From NCBI RefSeq assembly GCF_020283565.1, contig NC_060059.1, positions 15,135,501 to 15,199,500 on the forward strand: DNA of 64,000 nt, read 5' to 3'. Below the pieces are notes generated by a model. It saw only the letters and a list, made by a program, of their open reading frames with translations, did not search any database and had not been told where the DNA came from. Below, piece after piece: positions 43,939-55,700 of this stretch (within the stretch, counting starts at the first letter, position 1; each line of letters begins with the position of its first letter). Origin of the DNA: Trifolium pratense (taxonomy: Eukaryota; Streptophyta; Magnoliopsida; Fabales; Fabaceae). Made by a program: the position numbers and the translations under genes.

Positions 43939-46261
43939 ATGGCAGCATTTGACGACTTGCCGGAAGGGTGCATTGCCACCATACTCTCTCGTACGACTCC
44001 GCTTGACGCCGGAAGGCTCTCCCTCATTTCCAAGACTTTCCGTTCTGCCGCCGATTCCGATGCTGTCTGGGATCAATTTCTCCCTTCCGATCCCAATTTC
44101 ATCGACTCTATCATCTCACACTCTCCTTCCCTTGCCAACATTCAAACCAAAAAGGCTCTCTATCTCGCTCTATCCGATCGACCTATCATCATCGACAATG
44201 GTAAAAAGGTATTCTTCTTTCTAACCGCCTATTTATCGAATGTTAGGGTTTATCATTGATTTGACTGTTGTATAAAATCTAATGTCAATTGGATATGTTG
44301 TAATGTAGAGCTTTCAATTAGATAGAAGGAGTGGGAAAAAGTGTATCATGCTTGCTGCTAGATCTTTCGCCATTTCTTGGGGTGATGATGAGCGCTATTG
44401 GAACTGGATTGCTATGCCTGAATCCAGGTTTGCTAACATATCATCATTAACTTAATTGGATATCTTGGTTATGAAACACGGACTCCGACAAGGACGTAGA
44501 TATGGCGACACTGTTAACTTAAAATACGGACACCGACACTTCTACATATATGTTGATTTATTTATTATAATTAAATAAAATATTAATATTATTTATTATT
44601 TATATATCTAAATTGATAATCAAAATATCTACATGTGCATCTTAATTGAACAATTTATTTTATTTGAAAGATGTTCTGAAATACTAAGATAAAATAGTAC
44701 AATGTCTGGTCGTTATTTGAAAGATGTTCTGAAATACTAAGATACAATAGTATACTTGTTGATGTATCCAATGAGTGTCTAAGGAGGTGTGTTGATGCAA
44801 ATAAAAATAATTTATTTTGGGACACTTGTCTAAGTTGAGTGTCATATTTTGGGACACTTGTCTAAGTTGATCATGTCATACACATGTTGGACACTGATTC
44901 AAGGAGTGTTGAAACAAAGGAAAAAGCAAAAAAAAATTGTGAATTATCTGACATGTGTCGTACGAGTGTCATACAAGTGTCAGACACCGTGACACGCTTA
45001 ATCTTAAATGTGTCCATGCTTCATAGCTTAGTTGTCTTTCTACCAAATGTTGTAATTTGTGAATGTCCATTCAAAATAGCTTAAGTCGTAAACGACGACT
45101 ATGTATAAAATGAGTACATACAATATGTTTTCAAATAAGAACCCACATATAAGCAAAAATAACTACTTTCACATATTTTCAACCGGATCTTTCTGTAAAT
45201 ATGCTCTTCCCTCTTGTACTGATATCAACTGGCTTTTGCTTCCATATTATCAACTTTTGGTGATGATTATTCTAAATCAATGTTAGTAAAGAAGGTTTGG
45301 CCAATAGGTGCTTAATGTGGTGTTCTACTCCAAGACCATGCCATAAATAAGTAAATGTTTCAAAATCCATAGCTTCTACAGATTGTACTAGTTATATGAA
45401 AGATCATTTTTATCATTTCAGAAGTTGAATGAAGATATTTTCTATTTTCAGTCTCATTTTCTCAGCGTGTTTTCTTTTAGGTGAATACTTCTTGTTAGAT
45501 TATTTAATCCCAAATTTAACTGATACCCAAATCGGAACCTCAATAACAGTGATGATGGTGGTCCATTGTCTGAAAATTTCTCTTTATGGATAAAAAACAA
45601 ATATACTTAACTTATTAACTGAGAGCTTTATCATTATCTAGTTACACTTAAAATAAATTTTGTTATGCTTGTTTTCCAGCTTCCAAATTTTAGTTTATGA
45701 GCCTGGCAGCCTGCATTGTTAGTATATATACTCCTTATGTGATGTTAATGATCATTTTCAACCTTTTTCTTAGTTCACGCACTGTTATCTTTTTGTTCAC
45801 AAATTTTGGACAGGTTCCCTGAAGTTGCTAAGCTTGATCTTGTGTGGTGGCTTGAAATTCGTGGGATTATTAACACCCATGCCTTGTCTGCAAATACTCA
45901 GTATGGGGCTTATCTTGTGTTCAAGTTGATTGATCCCAGGGGATTGGAGAACCTTCCTATCGACTTATCTGTTGGTGTCGAAGGTGGCAATAACAACACT
46001 AAAATTGTCTGTTTGGATCCAAACTTGGAACCTATGTGGCAAATGGCAGGAAGACGGAACCGTCATATGAGTAGGTTGCAGAACAGGGTTGTAGGATTGC
46101 CACGTCCCAATATAAGAAGTGATGAGTGGTTAGAGATTGAGATGGGAGAATTCTTCAATTCAAGCATTGAACATGAAGAAATCCACATGAGTGTTATTGA
46201 GACAAAGTCCAATCAGTTGAAGTGTAATTTCTTATTTGAAGGAATAGAAATCAGGCCCAAG
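43939..46261 (+). CDS. F-box protein PP2-B10-like, copy 6, fused at its stop codon to a LINE
   Basis: Exons are 43939-44208, 44309-44427 and 45814 onward, with the same borders as copy 4. All F-box/PP2 coding sequence is intact: [79 protein letters not shown], ending EGIEIRPK. Copy 4 then has TAA; here the bases are TA followed by CACAGAG, the start of a LINE. The stop is therefore lost and the frame stays open through the whole LINE ORF1 to the TAA at 47848. A spliced transcript would encode 807 aa: about 282 aa of F-box/PP2 plus seven linker residues and the 521-aa LINE ORF1. The normal 3' UTR is displaced beyond the window. Whether it is expressed is unknown. Confidence 0.85.
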
Positions 46262-46282
46262 TACACAGAGAAAAAGAAAATT

Positions 46283-47848
46283 ATGACATTCACGTTCACA
46301 TCAAGTGCCTTTCAACCACCAATAGAGACAATCATACCACCAAAACCTCCAGATGGTGACAATGCTAATAGAAAAGGTGCTAAAGAGATGATCTCTTTTA
46401 GAGACAAAGTGTTGGGAAACCATATTTTAATGGAAAGAGAAAAAGTGGATCTTTTAGCAACAAACAAGGCTAAGGTTGAGCTTGTTCAAGGAAATCGGCT
46501 TATGCCTATGCTTCATGTTGAAAAATCTGTAATTGCTGAACTGAGTGTGCCATGGAAGGATACTCTTGTTGTTAAATTGCTGGGAAAATCTTTGGGTTAC
46601 AATACCATGAAGGCTAAACTTGAGAATGTGTGGAAACTCACAGGAGGATTTGAATTATTGAATGTTGGTAAATCTTATTATATGGTCAAGTTTGATGGGG
46701 TGGAAGACAAGAACAAAGTCATCAATGGAGGTCCTTGGATCATCTATGATCATATATTGGCGGTCAGTCAATGGTCTCCAACGTTCAATGCCACGACCGC
46801 AACGATAGATAAAACTATGGTATGGATCCGAATACCGAGTCTAAATCTAGTGTATTATGATGAGAGCCTTCTATGGGCGCTGGCTTCTATGGTCGGTACC
46901 CCTGTCAAAGTTGATATGCATACACTGAGAGTGGCTCGAGGAAGATTTGCTAGAATATGCGTTGAAATTGATCTCACGAAGCCGGTGGTCGGGCGTGTCG
47001 GAATTAATGGAGATTGGTACCATGTGCAATACGAAGGTCTCCATATCATATGTACTCAGTGTGGATGTTATGGCCACGTCCTAAAAGATTGTGGAATGAA
47101 AAAAAACTGTGTTTCAATAGAGAAAAAGAATAATTCCGGTGAAAACAACGGCGACAAGACTGATTCCGGCGCCGGAGAAAAAATCATGGAAAATCAAAAC
47201 GTAAATCAAGGGGTGAATAATGATGAGAATCCTTCAAAATCGGTACAAGCCGTTGGAGAATTAACTCCTGATTTATTGCATGGGGAATGGATTAAAGTGG
47301 AGAGAAGAAACAAAAACAAGAAAGTTCCTAAAAATGGATTTAATGGGCAACCTGTTAATGGAAATAATCAACATTCCAATAATACTTTCCTTAATATGGT
47401 GGAGAAGTTAAATAGAAAATATCCCCTCCATCAAGGCCACGTAAATGATGCTACCCCACCTAGTAGTAGAAACAAAAATAGGTCCAAGAAAAAAAGGCAA
47501 AGAAATGATTTTGTTGGCCCAAGCAAAAATATTCCTATTGGAATACAAAATAAAATGGGTGATGAGAAGGCTTATGTGGAGCGGCCAATTGCAAAAGAAA
47601 ATAGAGCTCAACATGACTTTGAGCTCAAACATCTTGAACAACCTGAGATGCATTCCTCTATGGACAAGACACAACACAACACGCACAACAACACAGTTGG
47701 AACATTCATTCATGGAATGGAGTCAAACAACACGGTCAATGTGGAAAGTCAATCAACATCTAATGGAGATGAACACATGACCATGGCTCAAAGAAGTGGA
47801 GATAATAGTGTGGGAACAACCCATGACACTACTATGTTTCTTAATTAA
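46283..47848 (+). CDS. LINE ORF1 (DUF4283 and zinc knuckle protein)
   Basis: 521 aa from the ATG at 46283. The N-terminal half has the plant L1 ORF1 pattern (DUF4283 type): VKLLGKSLGYNTMKAKLENVW, GGPWIIYDHILAV and MVWIRIPSLNLVYYD (kept within about residues 90-200). A CCHC knuckle of the zf-CCHC_4 type (CTQCGCYGHVLKDC) lies near residue 260. The second half is hydrophilic, Asn/Lys-rich, low in structure, with basic KNRSKKKRQR near residue 398. Family role: RNA-binding chaperone that packages LINE RNA. No internal stop. Upstream the frame is open into F-box copy 6, so this ATG competes with the fused start. Confidence 0.88.
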   Translation: MTFTFTSSAFQPPIETIIPPKPPDGDNANRKGAKEMISFRDKVLGNHILMEREKVDLLATNKAKVELVQGNRLMPMLHVEKSVIAELSVPWKDTLVVKLLGKSLGYNTMKAKLENVWKLTGGFELLNVGKSYYMVKFDGVEDKNKVINGGPWIIYDHILAVSQWSPTFNATTATIDKTMVWIRIPSLNLVYYDESLLWALASMVGTPVKVDMHTLRVARGRFARICVEIDLTKPVVGRVGINGDWYHVQYEGLHIICTQCGCYGHVLKDCGMKKNCVSIEKKNNSGENNGDKTDSGAGEKIMENQNVNQGVNNDENPSKSVQAVGELTPDLLHGEWIKVERRNKNKKVPKNGFNGQPVNGNNQHSNNTFLNMVEKLNRKYPLHQGHVNDATPPSSRNKNRSKKKRQRNDFVGPSKNIPIGIQNKMGDEKAYVERPIAKENRAQHDFELKHLEQPEMHSSMDKTQHNTHNNTVGTFIHGMESNNTVNVESQSTSNGDEHMTMAQRSGDNSVGTTHDTTMFLN

Positions 47849-47896
47849 TGTATCCTTTTATTAGGAGTAGTTTGTTTCTTATATCATATTATTTTA

Positions 47897-49147
47897 ATGA
47901 TTATTATTAATTGGAATTGTAGAGGAGCTCAAAGTTTAAATTTTCGGCGAGCTCTTAATAATTTCTGCAGGAAAAATAAAGTTGATATAGTGGCCTTACA
48001 AGAGCCACGCTGTAGTGGGAGTACCGCAAGAAAAACTATCAAGAAGCTAGGTTTCAAAAATTATGTTATGGCCGAAGCTAGGGGTTTTTCTGGTGGTATT
48101 TGGCTGATGTGGAACAGGGCAGACATTCAAATTCAATTAATTCAAAATAACTTTCACTTTCTTCATGTGCAGGTTAGCGAGAAAGGTATGGAACCTTGGC
48201 TTCTCACTGTGATTTATGCTAGCCCTCGAGAGAATGAGAGACATGATACTTGGCAATTATTGAGACACCTTGCTACTTCAATTAACAAACCGTGGCTTGT
48301 GATGGGAGATTTTAATGAAATTGCTTATCCAGATGAGAAGAAAGGAGGTGCCCCAGTAGATGTTAAAAAATGTCAAATTTTTAACAGTTGGATCAATGAT
48401 TGTAACCTCCTAGAAGTCACTACCGCAGGAACACGCTTTACTTGGAGAGGTCCTAAGTGGAATGGAAGGGATAGAGTTTTCAAGAAACTAGACCGTGTCC
48501 TATGTAATGTTGATTGGAGAATTAAATACCATGAAGGGTTTGCTAAGGTCCTTCCAAGGGTTCAATCTGATCATCATCCCATTATTGTATCACTAGAGGG
48601 GCATGCCACTTCAAGCAGAAACCGTCCTTTTCGTTTTGAGGCAGCATGGAATTCTCATGTTGATTTTAAGGACTTTCTGAATTCCAACTGGGAGAAGGAC
48701 ACAAATATCGTTCAAAGTCTTCACAATCTTACAATTCAACTCAAAAAGTGGAATAAAGATATCTTTGGGGACATATTTAAAAGAAAGAAGGAGATTTTGG
48801 ATAGACTTAATGGTATCCAAAATAGCTCTAACTACGGACATAGCATATTTCTTGAGAATTTGGAAAAAGAGTTACAAGATCAACTTCTTGTCACCCTTTA
48901 TCAGGAAGAGTGCTTCTGGTTTCAAAAATCTAGGAGTCAATGGATTAATGATGGAGACCGAAATACAAAGTATTATCATTCTAAAACCATTGTTAGAAGG
49001 AGACGCAACAAAATCATTTCTTTGCGCAAAGAGGATAGAACATGGGTGGATGAACCAGAAAGCCTTAAAGACTTGGTACGAGAATTCTATATCAATCTTT
49101 TTAAAGAAGATAAAGAAGTTCGTGATCCGATTATTTCTTGGACTACC
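47897..49147 (+). CDS. LINE ORF2, N-terminal part: AP endonuclease and start of RT region
   Basis: The ATG at 47897 lies 48 bp after ORF1. 417 codons precede the Sirevirus insertion. The endonuclease carries the expected motifs: NWNCRG (5-10), ALQEPRC (E near residue 36), SGGIWLMW, TVIYASPRE, MGDFNEI (catalytic D/N near 139-141), LDRVLCN and SDHHPI (catalytic DH near 221). The rest to WTT is the linker before RT, including RSQWINDGDRNTKYYH. The role is nicking target DNA for target-primed reverse transcription. After 49147 the frame enters LTR sequence and stops at 49219, giving a short chimeric tail. Confidence 0.9.
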
Positions 49148-50227
49148 TGTTGGAACAAAATTGATTTAAAAATGTTTGCCCCTAAATCTATTAAAGTTTT
49201 GATGATAACAAAGTATTAATAAACAATTGGAAGGACTAAAAATTTAATTGAAGTGTGCAGGACTTAGATTCAATTAAGCTATGATTGAAGATCAGAAGAT
49301 AAGGACCTCAGAAGTTTGTAAGCACTCAGAAGATCGTATAACTCAGAAGTTGTACTTCTCAGACGATGAAGTCTTCAGAACTTCTTAAGGTCTTAGCTTC
49401 ATCAAACTCTGATGATCTTCTTGAAGTTTGTAAAGATTCTCTTTTGCAAGTCAACTCTTCTACCAATGAAGAAAATGACCTTTCAAGCCTGATCAGAACA
49501 ACTAATCTCTTTCTGTCTGTTCTCTTTTGAGAACGTGGGTCATCAGTTGTGTTAGCTGAATAAGGAAAGTCTTCTCTGCAGTAGTCAAAGTACCTGAAAC
49601 TCTTACTTAGTTTTGGATACAACCAAACTGTATCAAGACAGGCTGCTTGAAGACAAAAGGTTATCTACTTCAACGGTCATCTTTGCAACGACTCTTTCCT
49701 AGTCGTATATATACTAAAGGAATCAGTTGTAATTATAATTATCAAGGATTATTATCACGCACGAACAAACTCTGAATTCCTCATACAAAGCTCTGAACCT
49801 CTGAACTGTGTTGTTGCACATTTAGTTCAAATATTTAGTATTTGTTCTTCTAGGTTCTGACTAAGAGCTGTTGTATACTTTTCATTACTTTATTATATCT
49901 AGTACTTGAGGTAACTTAAGCTTGTGTGCTTAATTGTGAAGTCTTAAGCTTGTGTGCTTGAGCATTGTTGAGAAGTCTCTTGCTTGTGTGCTTGAGCAAT
50001 TGTAATCTTGTGTGTTTATAGTGAAATCCCTTGGAAGTGCAAGGGGACTGGACTACTCTCGTTTTGTGAGAGGAACCAGTATAAATTGCTTGTGTGATCT
50101 CTCTCTCTCAACTTGTTTTATTGTGTTATTTATCCGCTGCTGTTGTAGTTAAGTTAAGAACTTGAAAAAGTTTTAAACTTGACTAAAACACAATTCAACC
50201 CCCCCTTCTTGTGTTTTCACACCTTCA
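49148..50227 (+). repeat. 5' LTR of Sirevirus
   Basis: TGTTGGAAC ... CACCTTCA. It contains TATATATA at 49706-49713 as a likely promoter, CAGAAGTT/AACTTCTGA-type palindromic motifs at 49260-49390, and repeated GCTTGTGTGCTT units (49918-50000). Poly-C run of 7 near 50199. Confidence 0.92.
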
Positions 50228-50228
50228 A

Positions 50229-50242
50229 TTGGTATCTAGAGC
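50229..50242 (+). promoter_or_regulatory. Primer binding site of Sirevirus
   Basis: TTGGTATCTAGAGC directly after the LTR resembles the initiator tRNA-Met complement TGGTATCAGAGC with an inserted base or two. Confidence 0.65.
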
Positions 50243-50297
50243 TCTGGTCTGTTACTTTCACTTAACAGTGAGACAGTAAAGATCTTGTGAGAACACT

Positions 50298-52700
50298 ATG
50301 TCTGGAGGAGACGATAGTAGCACTAGAACAACCGGTGAAGTCGGTGATGCCAGTGGTGCTGGTGGTGGTCCTAGAAATGCTTTTGGTTTTGACTACTTAA
50401 GTAATGAATCACATGAACATAGTGGCAACAGGAAAGCCCCTATATTCAATGGTGATGCATCATTATTTGAGTGGTGGAAGGAAAGACTGTATAGCAATAT
50501 TACTGCTATTGATCATGAGTTGTGGGATTTGATTGAGCTGGGAGTAACTTTTGAAAACTTAAATGAACATGGAAGATTGTCCATTGAGCATAGAAAATTA
50601 CTCACACCAGCTAACTTAAAAACCTACACTAAGCATCATAGAGTAAAGGACATTGTTGTTGGTGCTATTAGGCATGAGGATTATGTCAGAATAGAAAACA
50701 AGTCTACTGCTAAATCTATCTTTGATTCTATGTGTGCTACCTATGATGGTAATGAAAAGGTTCAAGAGGCTAAGGCTAGTCTCTTGATAAGGCAATATGA
50801 ACTATTCACTATGCAACAAGATGAAAACATTGAGACTATGTTTACAAGGTTTCAAATCCTTGTATCTGGTCTTAAAGCTCTTAAGAGAAGTTATTCCACC
50901 TATGACCATGTTCAGAAGATTCTGAGAAGTCTTCCTATTGCTTGGAGACCTAAGGTCACTGCAATAGAGGAAGCTCAAAATCTCAAGACTCTGAGTCTTG
51001 AGGCTCTGATAAGCAATCTCAGAAGCCATGAGATGGTTCTGAATGCTGATTCAGAAGCTAAGAAGAAGTCCAAGTCTGTGGCTTTACAGTCAACTAGGAC
51101 TCCTTCTAAAGCTCTTAAGACTCAGCTTCTTGACTTTGAAGAGGAATCTTCTGCAGATGGTCAAGAGGAGGAAATGGGTGAAGATGAGTTTGCTTTATTC
51201 ACCAAGTTTCAGCAATGGAACAGATTTAACAAAAGAAACTTCAGAGGTAACAGCTCCAGAAATTTTGTCAGCAAAAAGGATGATCAGAAGAACTGCTTCA
51301 ACTGTAAGAAGCCAGGACACTTTATTGCTGACTGTCCAGAAATGTCTGCCAAAGACAAAAACAAAAGATACAGCTCAAAGAAGCAACAATTCAAGAGCAA
51401 ATTGAAGAAGAGTCTGATGGCTACTTTTGAAGAGCTATCATCTGAGGAAGAAGCTAAGGAAGAAGAAGAGGCAAATCTAGCCCTGATGGCTTCAACTGAC
51501 TCAGATGCAGACTCAGAGGATGAATCAGAATCAGATTCAGAAGTAACAGATGAGGTATTTTCTGACTGTTCTAAATCTCAACTTATAACTGCACTTAACA
51601 AGGTCATTGAGAAACATCTCAGAGTGTTAAGTAAACAAAAAGTTTTACAAGAAAAGCTTAACACTCTGACTGAGCAAGCAGAACATTTTCAAGGTCTATA
51701 TCAAGAAACTCTGAATAGAGTAAATGACTTTGAAAAGGGTTGTGCTGTCTGTCACAAACCTATTGATGAGCAGGAAATAGCTCTTCAGCAGTTTGTGCAT
51801 CTCAACCTTGGGAAGAGCAAAGCTGCTATTAGAATTTATAATGTTTTGAGACATAGAGGAGAGGGACTTGGCTATGAATATGGTAGAACATATTCAAAGC
51901 TGAAGACCTTTGCCAAAAAGGTTGGAAAATCTTCGGTTTATTATGTTGTTCCACCAAGTGAAGAGGGAAAGAATCCTGGTATTGTTGAAAATGACAATGA
52001 TGATCTGAGTGATTTAGAAGCTGACAGCTCAGAGGAACCAAGTGCCTCAGGATCTGGAAAGAAAAGTTCAAAAGATAGAAGTTGTTCAGAACCTGAGAAC
52101 ATTAGTTCAGATGTTCTGAAAGCTTCAACATCTGAGACTTCAAATTCTGGATCCAAAGGAACTTCAGTACCTGATGCTAGTCAATCTAAAAGATCAGAAG
52201 TTTTTAAAAGAAAAAATTCAAACTCCAAACCTCAGATGCAGTACAGGACTCAGATTATTTATGATTCTAGAGTCAGTAGATATAATCAATCAGAACATGG
52301 GATTGATGATAAATACAAACCCTGGAATCATAAACAATCCAAATCTTGGAACAATAACAGATTTCAAACAAAGAAAAGGTTTCAAAAAGGTTATTATTCC
52401 AAACCTAGATCTTTCTCTAACACTAGACAACATAGTAAGCATTTGTGGACTAACAAGCGTGGACCCAGAAGATGGGTACCAAAAGCTGAAATAATGTATC
52501 ATTCAGATTTACCAACTAGGAAAGGATATGTCCTACCTAAAGTATGGAAACAAGTCCTATGCAAAGGAAGAAGGGCTTATGTCCTAGACAAATGGCTGAC
52601 AAGTTCTCAAGATAACAATCAGAACTTGAGAAATGAAGAGGAAGAATACTGGGATGACTTTATCATTAACTGTGATGAAGAGTTTTACCGCAATGATTAA
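50298..52700 (+). CDS. Sirevirus Gag
   Basis: 800 codons from the ATG at 50298, 70 bp after the 5' LTR. The N-terminal half holds a copia-type capsid region (KAPIFNGDASLFEWWKERLY, SIFDSMCATYDGNEKV, VQKILRSLP). A CCHC knuckle CFNCKKPGHFIADC starts near residue 333. Then come acidic stretches (SDADSEDESESDSE) and a second Cys/His pattern CAVCHKP near 482, and a long basic C-terminal part (RGPRRWVPK). Such extended Gag is typical of Sireviruses; the usual copia Gag is much shorter. It ends at the TAA at 52698-52700, in a different frame from pol. It packages element RNA in virus-like particles. Confidence 0.9.
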   Translation: MSGGDDSSTRTTGEVGDASGAGGGPRNAFGFDYLSNESHEHSGNRKAPIFNGDASLFEWWKERLYSNITAIDHELWDLIELGVTFENLNEHGRLSIEHRKLLTPANLKTYTKHHRVKDIVVGAIRHEDYVRIENKSTAKSIFDSMCATYDGNEKVQEAKASLLIRQYELFTMQQDENIETMFTRFQILVSGLKALKRSYSTYDHVQKILRSLPIAWRPKVTAIEEAQNLKTLSLEALISNLRSHEMVLNADSEAKKKSKSVALQSTRTPSKALKTQLLDFEEESSADGQEEEMGEDEFALFTKFQQWNRFNKRNFRGNSSRNFVSKKDDQKNCFNCKKPGHFIADCPEMSAKDKNKRYSSKKQQFKSKLKKSLMATFEELSSEEEAKEEEEANLALMASTDSDADSEDESESDSEVTDEVFSDCSKSQLITALNKVIEKHLRVLSKQKVLQEKLNTLTEQAEHFQGLYQETLNRVNDFEKGCAVCHKPIDEQEIALQQFVHLNLGKSKAAIRIYNVLRHRGEGLGYEYGRTYSKLKTFAKKVGKSSVYYVVPPSEEGKNPGIVENDNDDLSDLEADSSEEPSASGSGKKSSKDRSCSEPENISSDVLKASTSETSNSGSKGTSVPDASQSKRSEVFKRKNSNSKPQMQYRTQIIYDSRVSRYNQSEHGIDDKYKPWNHKQSKSWNNNRFQTKKRFQKGYYSKPRSFSNTRQHSKHLWTNKRGPRRWVPKAEIMYHSDLPTRKGYVLPKVWKQVLCKGRRAYVLDKWLTSSQDNNQNLRNEEEEYWDDFIINCDEEFYRND

Positions 52701-52702
52701 AG

Positions 52703-55700
52703 TTGTTTCTCATACAGCCTGCCACTCAAAGAAGTATCATGAATCATTCATGGTATCTGGATAGTGGATGTTCAAGGCATATGACTGGTGACAAACAACT
52801 ATTTTCTAAGCTGACTATGAAAGAAGGAGGATCTGTTGGCTTTGGAGGTAATCAAAAAGGAAAGATAATAGGTACAGGTACAGTAGGTAATTCTTCCCTA
52901 TCTATTAATGATGTTTGGTTAGTAGATGGACTCAAACATAACTTATTGAGCATAAGTCAATTTTGCGACAATGGTTATGTAGTTGTCTTTAATAAGGAAT
53001 CATGTACTGTATCTAAACAATCTGATAACTCCATTATATTCAAAGGTCTGAGAAAGAACAATGTTTATAAAATTAATCTTTCTGATTTGAATGAACAAAA
53101 AGTGATGTGTCTTTTGACCTTGAGTGAAGAAAAATGGATCTGGCATAAGAGGTTAGACCATACTAACTGGAGGTTAATCTCTAAGCTTAGTAAGCTTGAC
53201 CTTGTCAGAGGTTTACCTAAAATCAAATATCACTCAAACACACTTTGTGGTTCATGTCAAAAAGGAAAGATTACAAAATCATCTTTTAAACCTAAGAACA
53301 TTGTTTCTACCTCAAGACCATTGGAACTTCTTCACATTGATCTTTTTGGGCCAGTTCACACTGCCTCTATCAATGGAAAGAAGTATGGATTAGTAATTGT
53401 TGATGATTACAGTAGATGGACTTGGGTAAAATTCCTAAGAACAAAAGATGAAGCTTATGATGAGTTTAGCATCTTCTACAAACAAATTCAAAATGAAAAA
53501 GGCTACACTATTTTAAAAGTTAGAAGTGATCATGGTGGAGAATTTGAAAATGAACCTTTTGAAAACTTTTGTGAAAAATATGGCATCTTGCATGAATTCT
53601 CTTCTCCTAGTCCTCAACAAAATGGGGTTGTAGAAAGGAAGAATAGAACTCTGCAAGAAATGGCCAGAACCATGATGCATGAAACTAATGTAGCAAAATT
53701 TTTATGGGCAGAAGCTGTAAACACAGCATGTTATTTTCAAAATAGAATCTATATCAGATCTAAATTAAACAAAACTGCTTATGAATTGTTCAAAGGAAGA
53801 AAGCCTGACATTTCTTATTTTAATCAGTTTGGATGTACTTGTTATATCTTAAACAACAAAGTCCATCTAAAGAAATTTGATGCTAGAGGTTATAAGGGTA
53901 TCTTTATAGGATATTCTGAACGCTCAAAAGCATACAGACTGTATATTTCTGAAACACACACTGTGGAAGAAACTATGCATGTCAAAATTGATGACAAAGA
54001 GCCTGACCAAGTGTCAGAGCTTGTGGAAGGTTTGTCTAGATTTCAGGTATCAGAGGATCAATATTCAGATATTCCAAACTACTTAGAACATTCATTCTCT
54101 GAAGAACCTCTGAACATAACAGTTCCTACAGACTCTGAACAACAAAGAATTGAAGCAACTGCTGAACCTGCTGTTGATGAGTCTGAAGATGATGAGCCCC
54201 CAAGAAACACTTTCAAATACAAATCATCACATCCAGAGGAACTGATCTTAGGCAACAAAGATAGTCCAATGAAGACAAGATCTCAACTGAGAAATGAGGA
54301 ATCTTTAGTTGGTCTTATCTCAATGATGGAACCTTCAAAGATTGATGAAGCTCTAAAAGATGATGCTTGGATTGTAGCAATGCAAGAAGAGCTGAATCAA
54401 TTTCACAGGAATGATGTATGGACTCTAGTGCCCAAACCTTCACACAAGAACATTATTGGAACAAAATGGGTATTCAGAAACAAGCTAAATGAACAAGGTG
54501 AAGTGGTAAGAAACAAGGCTAGATTGGTTGCACAAGGTTATAGTCAGCAAGAGGGGATTGGCTATACTGAAACCTTTGCACCAGTTGCTAGACTTGAAGC
54601 AATCAGGTTACTTCTATCTTATGCTGTTAATCATGGAATAACTTTGTATCAGATGGATGTTAAGAGTGCCTTCTTAAATGGTTTTATTTCTGAAGAAGTG
54701 TATGTTAAGCAACCTCCTGGTTTTGAAGAAGTCTCAAACCCAGAACATGTTTTCAAATTGAAGAAATCACTGTATGGTCTGAAACAAGCTCCAAGAGCTT
54801 GGTATGATAGACTCAGTAATTTCCTTCTTGAAAAGGGTTTTGAGAAAGGGAAGGTTGACTGCACACTCTTTAGAAAAACAACCAAAGAAGACATTTTAAT
54901 CATTCAAATTTATGTTGATGATATTATCTTTGGTTCAACTAATACTTCCTTGTGCAAGAATTTTTCTAAGATAATGCAGGATGAATTTGAAATGAGCATG
55001 ATGGGAGAATTGAAATTCTTTCTTGGAATTCAAATCAATCAGAAGAAGGAAGGAACTTATGTTCATCAATCAAAATATACCAAGGAACTTCTGAAGAAAT
55101 TCAACCTAGATGACTGCAAGATAATGAACACTCCTATGCATTCAACTACCAACATGAGCAAGTCAGAAGATGAAGGAAAAGTAGATCAAAAGGTCTACAG
55201 AGGTATGATTGGTTCCTTACTCTATCTGACAGCCTCTAGACCAAATATTTTATTCAGTGTTTGCTTATGTGCAAGATTCCAGTCAGATCCTAGAGAATCT
55301 CATCTTACTGCTGTAAAGAGAATCTTTAGGTATCTGAAAGGAACAACTAATCTTGGACTTCTCTATAAGAAATCCAATGATTATGTGCTAAATGGATTCT
55401 GTGATGCTGACTATGCTGGAGATAAAATTGAAAGAAAATCCACAAGTGGCAATTGTCAATTTGTTGGTGAAAACCTTATCTCCTGGGCTAGTAAGAGACA
55501 AACTACTATAGCTTTGTCTACAGCAGAAGCAGAATACATTTCAGCAGCTAAGTGTTGCACACAACTACTCTGGCTAAAATATCAGTTAGAAGATTATCAG
55601 GTAAGCAGTCACAATATTCCTTTATATTGTGATAATACTGCAGCCATTCATTTATCTAAAAATCCTATCCTACACTCTAGAGCCAAACATATTGAAATTA

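Noticed and set aside
49359..49622. 87-codon minus-strand frame present in both Sirevirus LTRs (also 60378-60641)
   Set aside because: Its duplication just reflects LTR identity; no recognisable domain, and it crosses the promoter region.
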